Source: Methylococcaceae bacterium (GTDB taxonomy: Bacteria; Pseudomonadota; Gammaproteobacteria; Methylococcales; Methylomonadaceae). From it: 45,256 bases of DNA. The stretch spans positions 1 through 45,256 of the forward strand of contig CANNLO010000006.1 of NCBI GenBank assembly GCA_947505055.1. The letters are read 5' to 3'. Positions 10,567 to 19,144 of the stretch are shown piece after piece. Below the pieces are notes generated by a model. That model saw nothing but the letters and a program-made list of their open reading frames with translations, had not been told where the DNA came from and searched no databases. Position numbers and translations under genes: made by a program. The first letter of the stretch is position 1. Each line of letters starts with the position of its first letter.

Positions 10567-11246
10567 TGTGCGCCCCGCAAACCAAGATGATAAAGTATCA
10601 AAAAAATCAACCTATTCCTAACTCTGACTGACTTGCCTGTCAATGGATTATGTTCGAAATCAGGTCTGAACAATTCAAAAATCAAGGTAATTTGATCTTT
10701 ATCCAAACATTCCTTACCACCTTCAGCATTGCGGTTCTTTTTTACTGGTCTTCGGGTTTTAATTCCTTTTTCCATTTTTCCGAGTTGAAGTACGACTAAC
10801 CGATCCTTACTATTCACACGAAATTGCTCGGCTAACCATTTAGTGTATTGAGCAACAACGGTAAGTCTTACGTATTCGGTTTGAGAGCTAACCTTCTCAT
10901 CAAATTCACGCAGTTCAAAAAGGTTAAATATTCCGTTACTGTCCTCTTTAGTTTGGGAGCGGAATTTGATCTGACAAAAATCTCTGATGGCATCAAGTTC
11001 ATGTTCCTGAAATAATTCGGCTTTTTGAAACCGCTCTTCCATGTACCGTAACAAAACAGAAATCCCACTTAAAGCAGACTCCATAGTAGAATAAGACAAC
11101 GATCTATTGAGAACTTGAGTAGTAACGAACAAATTAGGATAGAACAATGGCAAGCCAGAATAGCCATCTACCAGCAAACAATATCGTTCCCCCGACTCCA
11201 TCACAAATGATTTTATAATGTTCTCCATCAGTTCTATACATCCCAT
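10539..11246 (-). pseudogene. Tyrosine recombinase/integrase truncated in its catalytic domain
   Basis: 235 codons. Residues 1-150 resemble the N-terminal SAM-like core-binding region of phage-integrase-family recombinases. Residues 180-225 enter the catalytic domain (LDKDQITLIFELFRPDF; VRNRLIFLILYHLGLRG), with the box-I Arg in GLRG. Normal coding stops right there: the last residues (AQHPWMQPNC) come from sequence that belongs, in another frame, to a different gene remnant. The HxxR box and nucleophilic Tyr are missing, so it cannot be active. An alternative start is Met7. This marks the edge of a decayed integrated element next to ssb. Confidence 0.75.
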
Positions 11247-11306
11247 AAACTTTACATAATTATCATGGCGTCACATAACATAAAAACCTCAAATATAAAC
11301 TTTACA
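11245..11306. repeat. 12-nt direct repeat upstream of the recombinase
   Basis: ATAAACTTTACA occurs at 11245-11256 and again at 11295-11306. Both copies lie between the recombinase start and the ssb terminator. They may be recombinase binding sites, attachment-site remnants or chance AT-rich repetition. Confidence 0.35.
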
Positions 11307-11320
11307 CTAATTTTTACCCT

Positions 11321-11353
11321 AAAAACAAAAAAGCCCTTTGTTACAAGGGCTTT
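11321..11353 (-). terminator. Intrinsic terminator of ssb
   Basis: On the minus strand a GC-rich stem (AAAGCCCTT paired with AAGGGCTTT, 5-6 nt loop) is followed by TTTTTTGTTTTT, a textbook rho-independent terminator about 35 nt after the ssb stop. Confidence 0.9.
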
Positions 11354-11388
11354 AGGCTTTTCATTACAAACTATCTCTCAGGTGTCCT

Positions 11389-11871
11389 TCAGAACGGGAT
11401 GTCATCATCAAAATCATCATAATTTGGCGGTGGCGGTGGCATAGAGCCAGCACTATTTTGAGGGACTGCTGATTTGGATTGATTGAACGATTTTGTCGAC
11501 GGCGGTTCGGCATACTCACCGCCAAACTCCGAGGTACCGCCGCTACGGCTATCCAACATATTCATATTTTCGGCGACTATTTCAGTGCTATAACGATCCT
11601 GGCCGTCCTGACCCTGCCATTTTTGAGTGCGAATACGTCCTTCGATATACGCCTGACTGCCTTTTTTTAAATACTCGCCGGCAATTTCAGCCAAACGATT
11701 AAAAAACACCACCCGATGCCATTCGGTTTCTTCTTTGCGCTCACCGGTCTGTTTATCTTTCCAGCGTCGGGAAGTGGCAAGACGAATAGTCGTAACCGCT
11801 GCACCACTCGGCAAAAAACGCGCCTCTGGATCGGCACCCAATCTTCCTATTAACATCACTTTATTCAACAT
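11389..11871 (-). CDS. ssb: Single-stranded DNA-binding protein
   Basis: 160 residues. The OB fold covers 1-110 ([53 protein letters not shown]). A Gly/Pro/Gln-rich flexible linker follows, then the acidic C-terminal tip DFDDDIPF, which recruits replication and repair partners. It binds ssDNA as a tetramer. AGGAGA precedes the ATG. The gene is monocistronic, with a strong terminator behind it and a TGTCATT inverted repeat in its leader. Confidence 0.97.
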   Translation of the reverse strand: MLNKVMLIGRLGADPEARFLPSGAAVTTIRLATSRRWKDKQTGERKEETEWHRVVFFNRLAEIAGEYLKKGSQAYIEGRIRTQKWQGQDGQDRYSTEIVAENMNMLDSRSGGTSEFGGEYAEPPSTKSFNQSKSAVPQNSAGSMPPPPPNYDDFDDDIPF

Positions 11872-11881
11872 CTATATCTCC

Positions 11882-11921
11882 TGTCATTTAAGTCTGTTCA
11901 ATGACAATACTATTTGTCATT
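11882..11921. promoter_or_regulatory. TGTCATT repeats in the ssb leader
   Basis: AATGACA (11900-11906) and TGTCATT (11915-11921) form a perfect 7-bp inverted repeat with an 8-nt spacer. A third TGTCATT lies at 11882-11888, close to the ribosome site. Placement directly upstream of ssb suggests a regulator site or leader RNA hairpin. It does not match the LexA consensus. Confidence 0.35.
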
Positions 11922-12068
11922 TTGTATTCTTGAGGTCTACCTAGTGTTTAGGGATGACGCCTATAAACAGCAATATTATGCATTTGTTATAAGATACAAC
12001 AACAGTTTTTTAGTTGGCACGTTTAGCCAAAAATGATATCAGGCAATTTTAATATGACAATTCCGGAT

Positions 12069-12233
12069 TTATTCAACTTCCAGTTTGACTCGCCGAATAT
12101 ATCTGTAAAATGCTTTAGCTTGTAAATCATACAAACGACTCCAAGTATCCGACGGCACTACCGCATTGTAACTTTTAATTTTAATTATTTTATAGAGTTT
12201 GAAGGCTTGATAGGTTAAATCTTGAGGACTCAT
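12069..12233 (-). CDS. Small basic protein of unknown function (54 aa)
   Basis: ATG at 12233, TAA at 12069-12071. The product MSPQDLTYQAFKLYKIIKIK continues with VPSDTWSRLYDLQAK and ends in a basic helix (YRYIRRVKLEVE). GGAAG lies 9 nt upstream of the ATG, and aromatic and basic residues are distributed as in real small proteins rather than random frames. No known domain is apparent. It stands alone between ssb and the MORN-type gene. Confidence 0.45.
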   Translation of the reverse strand: MSPQDLTYQAFKLYKIIKIKSYNAVVPSDTWSRLYDLQAKAFYRYIRRVKLEVE

Positions 12234-12418
12234 AGTGACAATCTTCCATTTTTGTTAAAAATTTTAATTTCGTCGCTTATGCTATATTAAAAAATCAATT
12301 AACGGTATATCGTAAAATACTTAGATCATCACAAACTTTGCCTTACTTACAATAACTACCGCCACCCAATAAAACTCCAAAACCCTTGATTTAAAACCAT
12401 ATCTACAGATTAAAATAT

Positions 12419-12931
12419 TTATTCGACAGGAACTCCATCCTTGAAATAAATCACACCAATTTGAATTCCGTTCTCATCCCACATGGTAACCGGTCCATTC
12501 TTTTTTCCGTCTTTATAAATTATCTCAATATACTTTTTATCTTTACGGCCAATAGCTGATGAACCATTTTGTTTGTTTTCATTTGAAATCTCTTTACCTG
12601 TATTAGCATAATATTCATAGTGCGTCCCGGTAAAAGGTTTAACTTGATTAGGTAAATAGGCAATATCGTTTCTAATCTCCAAGTCTTCAGCTGTAACAAT
12701 GTCCTTAAGCTTTACATCTTTAGAAGCTCGCTTTTCAGTTGCACTTTTTAATTTTATTTTTTTGCGTTTTAGGTAATGACTTTTTATCTTTGCTTTCGGT
12801 GCTAAAGATTTTAAATCATCCGCTTTATGTTTAACTCGATGTTTAGACGTTAATTTTTCTAACACTCTTATATCAGCATCACATACCGGTGCAAATAAAA
12901 ACAGCAGTAATAAACATATCATTCTATACAT
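12419..12931 (-). CDS. Secreted MORN/YwqK-like repeat protein
   Basis: 170 residues. An N-terminal signal peptide (MYRMICLLLLFLFAPVCDA) is followed by a very Lys-rich stretch at about 30-75. The C-terminal half carries YwqK/MORN-type motifs (FTGTHYEYYANTGKE; YKDGKKNGPVTMWDENG; GVIYFKDGVP), antiparallel beta units often annotated as a toxin-antitoxin YwqK module. That name comes from one context and should not be taken as function here. An exported, cationic protein is likely; its role is unknown. Confidence 0.7.
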   Translation of the reverse strand: MYRMICLLLLFLFAPVCDADIRVLEKLTSKHRVKHKADDLKSLAPKAKIKSHYLKRKKIKLKSATEKRASKDVKLKDIVTAEDLEIRNDIAYLPNQVKPFTGTHYEYYANTGKEISNENKQNGSSAIGRKDKKYIEIIYKDGKKNGPVTMWDENGIQIGVIYFKDGVPVE

Positions 12932-13292
12932 TGAGCTACCTCGTTAATTATTTTCATGCCCACTCTACTGTTAACGCTAAACTACTTAGTCTCCGAACAG
13001 CCTTTAGTAAAACCCAATCTAAAGAAATTGCACATCTTCCCCTTAAATCAATTTGATTCGGCATCCATAATACTGAGTTTGCTTCAAAAATTTCATTTGA
13101 TAAACCTTAACATTAGGAAGCAGTGCATTACAACCAATAACAAAAAAAACAATAGCTTGAGTAACCTAATTAGATCGCAGGCGGAGACTTGTTTTTTGAT
13201 TCAATGCATTCACCATTAAAAATATCAACAGTATCAACATTCCTACGAGTACAATACCCAAAAAAATCTATTTATCGATTGAGGAACTTTAG
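12932..13292. other. Spacer between divergent genes
   Basis: Upstream regions of the secreted MORN-type gene (minus) and the coiled-coil gene (plus). A GAGGAAC ribosome site lies at about 13279-13285. An 87-codon plus-strand frame at 12956-13219 lacks a ribosome site and has unprotein-like composition, so I do not call it. No RNA gene or repeat is evident. Confidence 0.5.
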
Positions 13293-14462
13293 ATGCAAAC
13301 CTACTTACCCCTTATCCAAGCGATGCTTTCCGAATGGTATCTTGTTACCTTAAACAACCCGTTATACGCCGGCGCCTTAGTGGCATCAGCCTGGTTGTTT
13401 ACCGCAATACTTTATAGCATCCGAATCGGCGGTATTAAAAGAGCCAATACGGCCTCTGAGAAAAACAGCATCGAAAGTCTTAATGAACTACAAAAACGTC
13501 TACAAGATACCCAGGAAGAACTCACCGCAGCTGATCTGCAAATGGAGAAAGCGGCAAGTACAGCGCAAGAAGAAACTCAACGGGCTTTAACCCTAGAACA
13601 ACTTATTTATCAACGCAACAAACAAATTGCCGACATGATTCAACTGTTGGCAACCAACTTTGACATGGGCGAACGCCCCTTATTGGCCACCGAAGACGTT
13701 AAAGCGGATCAACTGTGGCAACAGCATACCAAAGCAATAACTTTATTAATCGAGCGTCTCCGCACTGAACAACAAGCCAAAAAAGAGTTACAGCAAACTT
13801 GCCAGGCAGAAACTGCAAAACTGGCCGAAAAAGAAGTATTGCTTGAGGCGCTACAATCAACCTTGGACACTCACAGTACTCAGCTTTCACAATTGGAACG
13901 CGCACTGGCAGAACAAAAAACAATTCTGCAACAGCAAGATAACGCACAACAGGTTTTATCGGATACCTTAAAAAATTATAAGTCGGTTATTACAAGTCCT
14001 GCTGAACTCATACAAGCAGCTGTCAAACCTGCCATACAATTTGCAGCCAGTCCTAAACCGGTTGAGAGCTTTTTCACGCCTGCAGCACCGCAAAGCCCAG
14101 TTGTTGAAACACCAACAATTGCCGTTCAAATACCGCCAGTTACCCCCAACAAAAGGATGGACGCTATAAAATCGGTATTGCCCGCTAGTAAACCTGAAGC
14201 GCCTTCAAAAGAAACTTCTTACGCATCCTTGGATCTGGAACAACAACCGGTTACTGCTACCCAAGGATCGCTGGGGAAAATTAAAAATCTGTTTGGCAAA
14301 AAACAAACTCCTGTCAAAACCGAACCGCAGTGGGCGGAACCAAAACCCGTTGAACCCGAGGCTCTACCAATGCCAGAACCTGAACTAGCCATTAAGGAAG
14401 TGCAAAAAGCGCCGAGCAAATTGCAAGGATTTTACAGTAAATTCAAATCTAAAAATAAGTAA
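13293..14462 (+). CDS. Membrane-anchored coiled-coil protein, unknown function
   Basis: 389 residues. One transmembrane helix near the N-terminus (ALVASAWLFTAILYSI, about 29-44) is followed by a coiled coil at about 55-235 rich in Glu, Gln and Lys, then a Pro-rich linker (about 240-300) and a basic tail ending YSKFKSKNK. GAGG lies 8 nt before the ATG. The layout (anchor, long coiled coil, proline spacer) is that of a scaffold or envelope-spanning protein, but I see no catalytic domain. Monocistronic, facing the BaiN-type gene and separated from it by a stem-loop. Confidence 0.75.
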   Translation: MQTYLPLIQAMLSEWYLVTLNNPLYAGALVASAWLFTAILYSIRIGGIKRANTASEKNSIESLNELQKRLQDTQEELTAADLQMEKAASTAQEETQRALTLEQLIYQRNKQIADMIQLLATNFDMGERPLLATEDVKADQLWQQHTKAITLLIERLRTEQQAKKELQQTCQAETAKLAEKEVLLEALQSTLDTHSTQLSQLERALAEQKTILQQQDNAQQVLSDTLKNYKSVITSPAELIQAAVKPAIQFAASPKPVESFFTPAAPQSPVVETPTIAVQIPPVTPNKRMDAIKSVLPASKPEAPSKETSYASLDLEQQPVTATQGSLGKIKNLFGKKQTPVKTEPQWAEPKPVEPEALPMPEPELAIKEVQKAPSKLQGFYSKFKSKNK

Positions 14463-14497
14463 TCTCTAGATACATCTAGCCTACAAAAGCCAATATT

Positions 14498-14539
14498 TAG
14501 AATCATTCATGGTGGTCTATTAATCCGTGAATGACTCTA
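14498..14539. terminator. Stem-loop between convergent genes
   Basis: TAGAATCATTCA (from 14498) pairs with TGAATGACTCTA (ending 14539), 11 of 12 positions matched. It sits between the end of the coiled-coil gene (plus) and the end of the BaiN-type gene (minus), so it could end both transcripts. No strong T-run. Confidence 0.5.
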
Positions 14540-14541
14540 AA

Positions 14542-15720
14542 TTAACAATATTGACCCGCACACCAGGCTGACGACCAGGCCCACTGAAAATTATAACCGC
14601 CCAACCAACCAGTTACATCTAATACCTCACCTACAAAATACAGCCCAGGTACCTGCTTACTTTCCATGGTTTTTGATGAAATAGCATCACAGTCAATACC
14701 ACCAGCAGTGACTTCTGCAGTTCGATAACCTTCAGTGCCATTGGGTTTAATTGTCCAGTGATTGAGTCGTTCCGCAACACGCAGGATCTGTTTATCCGAT
14801 AAATCCTGTAGCGACATTTCCAATAGTTCCTCTGGCAGAAAACAGCTGATCAAGCGTTTTGGTAAATAGCTTTCCAATATCGTTTTTAACTTGCTTTTAT
14901 GCTTTTGTTGCCGCTTGACTTTTAATTCTTCGTTCAGCTCACGTTGCGGCAACAGGTTAATGATCAATTCTTCTCCGGGATTCCAGTAAGAAGATATTTG
15001 CAAAATAGCAGGACCGCTTAAACCCCGATGCGTAAACAACACATTCTCAGCAAAGCTCTGATATCCAACAGTAACTACACAAGGTACGGCAATGCCCGAC
15101 AATACTGCAAACCGTTCTTTGTCGTCCGGCTGTAAAGTAAACGGTACAAGCCCAGCTCTGGTTGGCAAGACCTTAATGCCAAATAGTTCGGCAATTTTAT
15201 AACCGAATGGCGTCGCACCCATTTTAGGAATAGACAAACCACCGGTCGCAATGACTAAAGACGGGCAGATATAGCTACCCTGACTGGTTGCCAACTGAAA
15301 TTGATCTACCTGCCGTTCGATGCTGTCGATATGGGTATTCAACTGCACAACCACACCTACCTTGGCACATTCTGCCAGTAACATATTGAGAATATCTTTG
15401 GCGCTGTCATTGCAAAATAACTGCCCATGCTCTCTTTCATGAAAAGGAATTTGGTAACGATCGATTAACGCCAAGAAGTCCCATTGACTAAATCGACTTA
15501 GCGCAGACTTACAAAAGTGACGGTTGTGCGAAATAAAGTTATCAGGCGTCACAGAATAATTAGTAAAGTTACAGCGCCCGCCGCCAGACATCAGGATTTT
15601 TTTTCCCGCCTTATTGGCGTGATCAAGAACCAGCACTTTACGGCCTCGTTTGCCCGCCTCAATGGCGCACATCAATCCAGACGCGCCAGCGCCGATAATA
15701 ATCACATCGATTTCAGTCAT
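14542..15720 (-). CDS. BaiN/HI0933-family FAD-dependent oxidoreductase
   Basis: 392 residues. The N-terminal dinucleotide-binding motif is IIIGAGASGLMCAIEAGKRG, followed by the family signature GKKILMSGGGRCNFTN at about 41-56. The C-terminal flavin-contact segments are TAGGID and LYFVGEVLDVTGWLGGYNFQWA. This matches the HI0933/YhiN family of soluble flavoproteins, whose physiological substrate is mostly unknown (BaiN acts in bile-acid dehydroxylation in clostridia, which is irrelevant here). Full length. The small membrane protein upstream on the same strand may be cotranscribed. Confidence 0.93.
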   Translation of the reverse strand: MTEIDVIIIGAGASGLMCAIEAGKRGRKVLVLDHANKAGKKILMSGGGRCNFTNYSVTPDNFISHNRHFCKSALSRFSQWDFLALIDRYQIPFHEREHGQLFCNDSAKDILNMLLAECAKVGVVVQLNTHIDSIERQVDQFQLATSQGSYICPSLVIATGGLSIPKMGATPFGYKIAELFGIKVLPTRAGLVPFTLQPDDKERFAVLSGIAVPCVVTVGYQSFAENVLFTHRGLSGPAILQISSYWNPGEELIINLLPQRELNEELKVKRQQKHKSKLKTILESYLPKRLISCFLPEELLEMSLQDLSDKQILRVAERLNHWTIKPNGTEGYRTAEVTAGGIDCDAISSKTMESKQVPGLYFVGEVLDVTGWLGGYNFQWAWSSAWCAGQYC

Positions 15721-15774
15721 AAAATACTATTAAAATACAGACATAATCACCTTGGAATCAAGGAAAAAACTGTT

Positions 15775-16122
15775 TTAATTTTCTCCATTAATCCATCTTT
15801 TCATAAACACATAACCTGTCAAAGCGCCCCACAACATCATATAAATACTGTGCAGCATGACTTCAAAATTAAAGCTGTTAACGTTTCTGGTGTAATCCCA
15901 AATATCATCTCCTAAAGCCAGCGCAATTAAAAACCAGATCGCAAATTTGAGTTTGATTTTATGGGCGTAAAAAACGCCAATGCCCAGCACCAGAAATCCG
16001 GCCATAAACCTTAATCCACTATGGATGAACATCTCAGAATTAAACGGACTCAATTTAAAGGCCGAATCAATAAAATACAGCAAAATAATGCCTGAGAGGA
16101 TGACGATACTGACTAACTTCAT
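15775..16122 (-). CDS. Small integral membrane protein, unknown
   Basis: 115 residues with about four hydrophobic helices (LVSIVILSGIILLYFI; GLRFMAGFLVLGIGVFYA; FAIWFLIALALGDDIW; MLHSIYMMLWGALTGYVFM). Charged residues lie mainly in the loops and the C-terminus. It starts 20 nt after the Hsp70 gene on the same strand, so the two may be cotranscribed. I do not recognise the family. Confidence 0.7.
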   Translation of the reverse strand: MKLVSIVILSGIILLYFIDSAFKLSPFNSEMFIHSGLRFMAGFLVLGIGVFYAHKIKLKFAIWFLIALALGDDIWDYTRNVNSFNFEVMLHSIYMMLWGALTGYVFMKRWINGEN

Positions 16123-16141
16123 AGTGATTTTTCCTTAAACG

Positions 16142-18949
16142 TTACGCTTCATTGATAAGTTTTAAGCCTGGCGGCAAAGCCTCGCCAAAGATCTGTTTTT
16201 CTTCTTTTTCATCCAGCTCTTTCAACTGCTCAACCATTTCTATCCAGGATACTGGAGCTTTGCTAAGTTTTAATTTCTCGACGATTTGATTACGCATAGC
16301 CTGATCGATATCTCTGGCCCGATCACCGCTCATTCGGGCAATCAGTGTAGCAGCAAAGCCGGCTTGAGGCGTTTTCTTCCAATCTTCGGCCAAAATCTGC
16401 GTTAACCATAGACAAACGATGTCAGCAGGAATGACATTATGACTGCTCCCATGAAAAGGCATTCTCGCCCCGATCCGACCTACTGCCCACCAGGTTTGAG
16501 CAGGCTCACCGGTTTTTTGCAGGCGATTTAACAGCCACCCACCCAATTGCATTTTCTTGTCGACCGGCAAACGCTCCAGAACTGCTGCCAGGCGCACCAT
16601 ATCGTCATAACCACGATTTTTGATTTGCTTGGCCACGCCGACTTGTCTTGCCGCCGCGGGATTTAGAAATTTGGCAATATCAGCAAAAATTCGTTCCTGC
16701 GACAACTGATCCAAACCTCCCGCAATCCGACGCCACAAGGTCCACCATTCTGTCCAGTTTTGAGTTTCGTTAACATACTGAATGCCTTGTGGATAGCTTT
16801 TCCATAATTGCTCAACCCGCCAGTCGTCGAGAGGATAACCAAAACCGGGGCGCAAACAAAATCCCGCCAAACCAAGCCAGACACGCTCGTGATTTTCTGA
16901 ACGTCGTTGATATTTTGACCCTTCCAACAGAGCCCCAAACATCATTCTTAGTAATGGCGTTGTCCATTCAGTCCGCGCAACACCCAGCGTTTTTTCCAGA
17001 TCGGCTCGCAAACTTTTGACTGCTTTGGGATCGGCTTGTCTGGATTTGGTACCAAAAACCGTGTGTATCTGCTCAATGACTTGATTGATATTGCCCGGCA
17101 AATTCGCATCAACAGTCAAACTGGCCGCTTTTTTTCTAAGCTGAAATTCAACGTCCCAACGTTGCTGACTATCCTCAACAGAAATACATTGAATTTTAAG
17201 CGTACCCAGTTCAGTTTGACTGACCGCCAATTCGACGACCACCTCGGCATTCGGTTTACTGTCATCGCCTTCAAAAGCAACAGCCAGCGGCGGCAAGCAA
17301 TGAAACAAATCGTTAATTTCAGTTACATCGCCCGGCTTGAAATCTCCATCTCCAGACAAGGAAACCAGATGAAAACGAACCGGCACACCCAAGCGCAAGG
17401 CAAAACGACGGCCTTTTAAAATGACTTCGTCTCCTTCTTCACTGCCTTTGGGTAAAATACAGATACCTTGTTGACCGGTTAACTTGTCAGTATCGACCTG
17501 CAAAAAATAACTGCGCGCCGAACCGCCGCCAATCTTGAGTCGCTTATCCCTCCGGGCAATCGCATAACTGACCGCCCCAAAAGCGACAGATAATTCGGGA
17601 TGTTTATTTTCAAGCAACAGTGGGGGCTTGGAACGCCAGGAACCGATTAAGTCAACCAGGCGCTGGGTAATCGGTTGACTCCGAAATACGCCCCCATTAA
17701 GTAACAAGGCATCTGGAACACAGCCCCGCCCTTGCAAAGCTTCACCAGATGCGCCCTGATGTAATTTTAAAAAGGCAGCAATATGCTTGCTGACCGCCGG
17801 TTCTGCAGCATAGGGCAAACCAAATTCAACCACTCCACTCCTTTTTCTATCAGGCAAATCATCCAGCGTTGATAACGGAAAGAAACCATCCAGGGCAATG
17901 GCTCTGACTTCGTCCTTTTTTAGCACAACAGATCGGGAGCCACCAATCAACTTGGAGCCGCCGCCGAGCAAGGTAACATTAATGTGTTCTGGCGCATCTT
18001 CCGCCAACAAGCGCTCTTTGGCGATGCGACATTGTTCAAGCAACTGCGACAAATCCGCTGCCGAAAGCTGTTTTTCCACATCACCTAAACGACTTTCTGC
18101 GAGATGCGCCAAGGCCAAATCTATATTATCGCCACCGAGCATTAAATGATCGCCAACCCCGATGCGCGTTAATTTAGGCTCATGATTGCCATGCTCTATT
18201 TTAATCAGCGTTAAATCCGTGGTGCCACCGCCTACATCGCATACCAGCAATAAATGCGACTCGGCCAGCGCATGTTTACCCGACTCCGACTTTGAGTCCA
18301 GTGGATTGCGACTCAACCAGTCATAACAAACCGCTTGGGGCTCTTCCAATAACCGGACATTAGTCAGCCCAGCAAGTCTGGCGGCCTCAAGCGTCAACGT
18401 TCTCGCACCCTCATCAAAAGAAGCAGGAACGGTAATGACAATTTCCTGTTTTTCCAGCAGCGCCTCAGGAAACTTATGCCCCCAGACTATGCGAAGATGC
18501 GCTAAATAACTGGCGCTGGCAGCGATAGGTGAAACTTTGCTGATCTCATCGCTACTACCCCACGGTAGAATTTCTGCGTTATGATCAACCGATGGATGCG
18601 ACAACCAACTTTTGGCACTGGTGACAAAGCGTCCCTTGGTTTTTGCGCCCAACACACGGGCAACCTCACCAATGACAGCAGTATCTCCTGACAGCGAACC
18701 ACCGGGGAACAAAAGATCCTCCTCGGCCAATTCACCAACAGCAGGATGATAACGCACCGACGGCAACAAGGGTCTTGCGGCAACCTGACCCGGAGCAACC
18801 AGTTGTTCGATTTGGAAAATTTGAATTTCCGCGGAGGAATTATCGGCTTTGGCATAAGCGACTACGGTGTGCGTAGTGCCCAAATCTATACCGACTAAAT
18901 AATGAGGCGTAAGTTTTTTCAAAATAATGATGCTTTTTTCGTGTTGCAA
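16142..18949 (-). CDS. Hsp70-family protein with long C-terminal extension (DUF3731-like)
   Basis: 935 residues. The actin-like ATPase of Hsp70 spans about 1-400: phosphate loop VGIDLGTTHTVVAYA, then VCDVGGGTTDLTLI, and LLNGGVFRSQP of the adenosine site. After a beta-rich substrate-domain-like part, the last roughly 300 residues are helical and Trp-rich (DDWRVEQLWKSYPQGIQY; WTEWWTLWRRIAGGL; GAR motifs), as in Hsp70s annotated with a DUF3731 tail rather than DnaK. It is therefore not the housekeeping chaperone. No ATG is available; the first usable start is TTG at 18949, with another TTG at residue 10. Client unknown. Confidence 0.87.
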   Translation of the reverse strand: MQHEKSIIILKKLTPHYLVGIDLGTTHTVVAYAKADNSSAEIQIFQIEQLVAPGQVAARPLLPSVRYHPAVGELAEEDLLFPGGSLSGDTAVIGEVARVLGAKTKGRFVTSAKSWLSHPSVDHNAEILPWGSSDEISKVSPIAASASYLAHLRIVWGHKFPEALLEKQEIVITVPASFDEGARTLTLEAARLAGLTNVRLLEEPQAVCYDWLSRNPLDSKSESGKHALAESHLLLVCDVGGGTTDLTLIKIEHGNHEPKLTRIGVGDHLMLGGDNIDLALAHLAESRLGDVEKQLSAADLSQLLEQCRIAKERLLAEDAPEHINVTLLGGGSKLIGGSRSVVLKKDEVRAIALDGFFPLSTLDDLPDRKRSGVVEFGLPYAAEPAVSKHIAAFLKLHQGASGEALQGRGCVPDALLLNGGVFRSQPITQRLVDLIGSWRSKPPLLLENKHPELSVAFGAVSYAIARRDKRLKIGGGSARSYFLQVDTDKLTGQQGICILPKGSEEGDEVILKGRRFALRLGVPVRFHLVSLSGDGDFKPGDVTEINDLFHCLPPLAVAFEGDDSKPNAEVVVELAVSQTELGTLKIQCISVEDSQQRWDVEFQLRKKAASLTVDANLPGNINQVIEQIHTVFGTKSRQADPKAVKSLRADLEKTLGVARTEWTTPLLRMMFGALLEGSKYQRRSENHERVWLGLAGFCLRPGFGYPLDDWRVEQLWKSYPQGIQYVNETQNWTEWWTLWRRIAGGLDQLSQERIFADIAKFLNPAAARQVGVAKQIKNRGYDDMVRLAAVLERLPVDKKMQLGGWLLNRLQKTGEPAQTWWAVGRIGARMPFHGSSHNVIPADIVCLWLTQILAEDWKKTPQAGFAATLIARMSGDRARDIDQAMRNQIVEKLKLSKAPVSWIEMVEQLKELDEKEEKQIFGEALPPGLKLINEA

Positions 18950-19144
18950 TACTAATTACTAAAAAGGATACACGAAATATTTTAGATTGACATCCTCCAA
19001 CACTACAGTGATCCTGATCATTGCATCAGTCAAACACGATCAATCATTTAGGTTACCCCTAAGTACATGGCCACAATAGATTGACTTAACAGGGAGTAGT
19101 CGTAGAAAATAGGCAGTTGAATAGCAACCTTAAACTCTCAACGC

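Noticed and set aside
12956..13219. 87-codon plus-strand open frame between the MORN-type gene and the coiled-coil gene
   Set aside because: No ribosome site, low-complexity Asn/Ile/Leu-rich composition and position in a divergent promoter region; likely chance.
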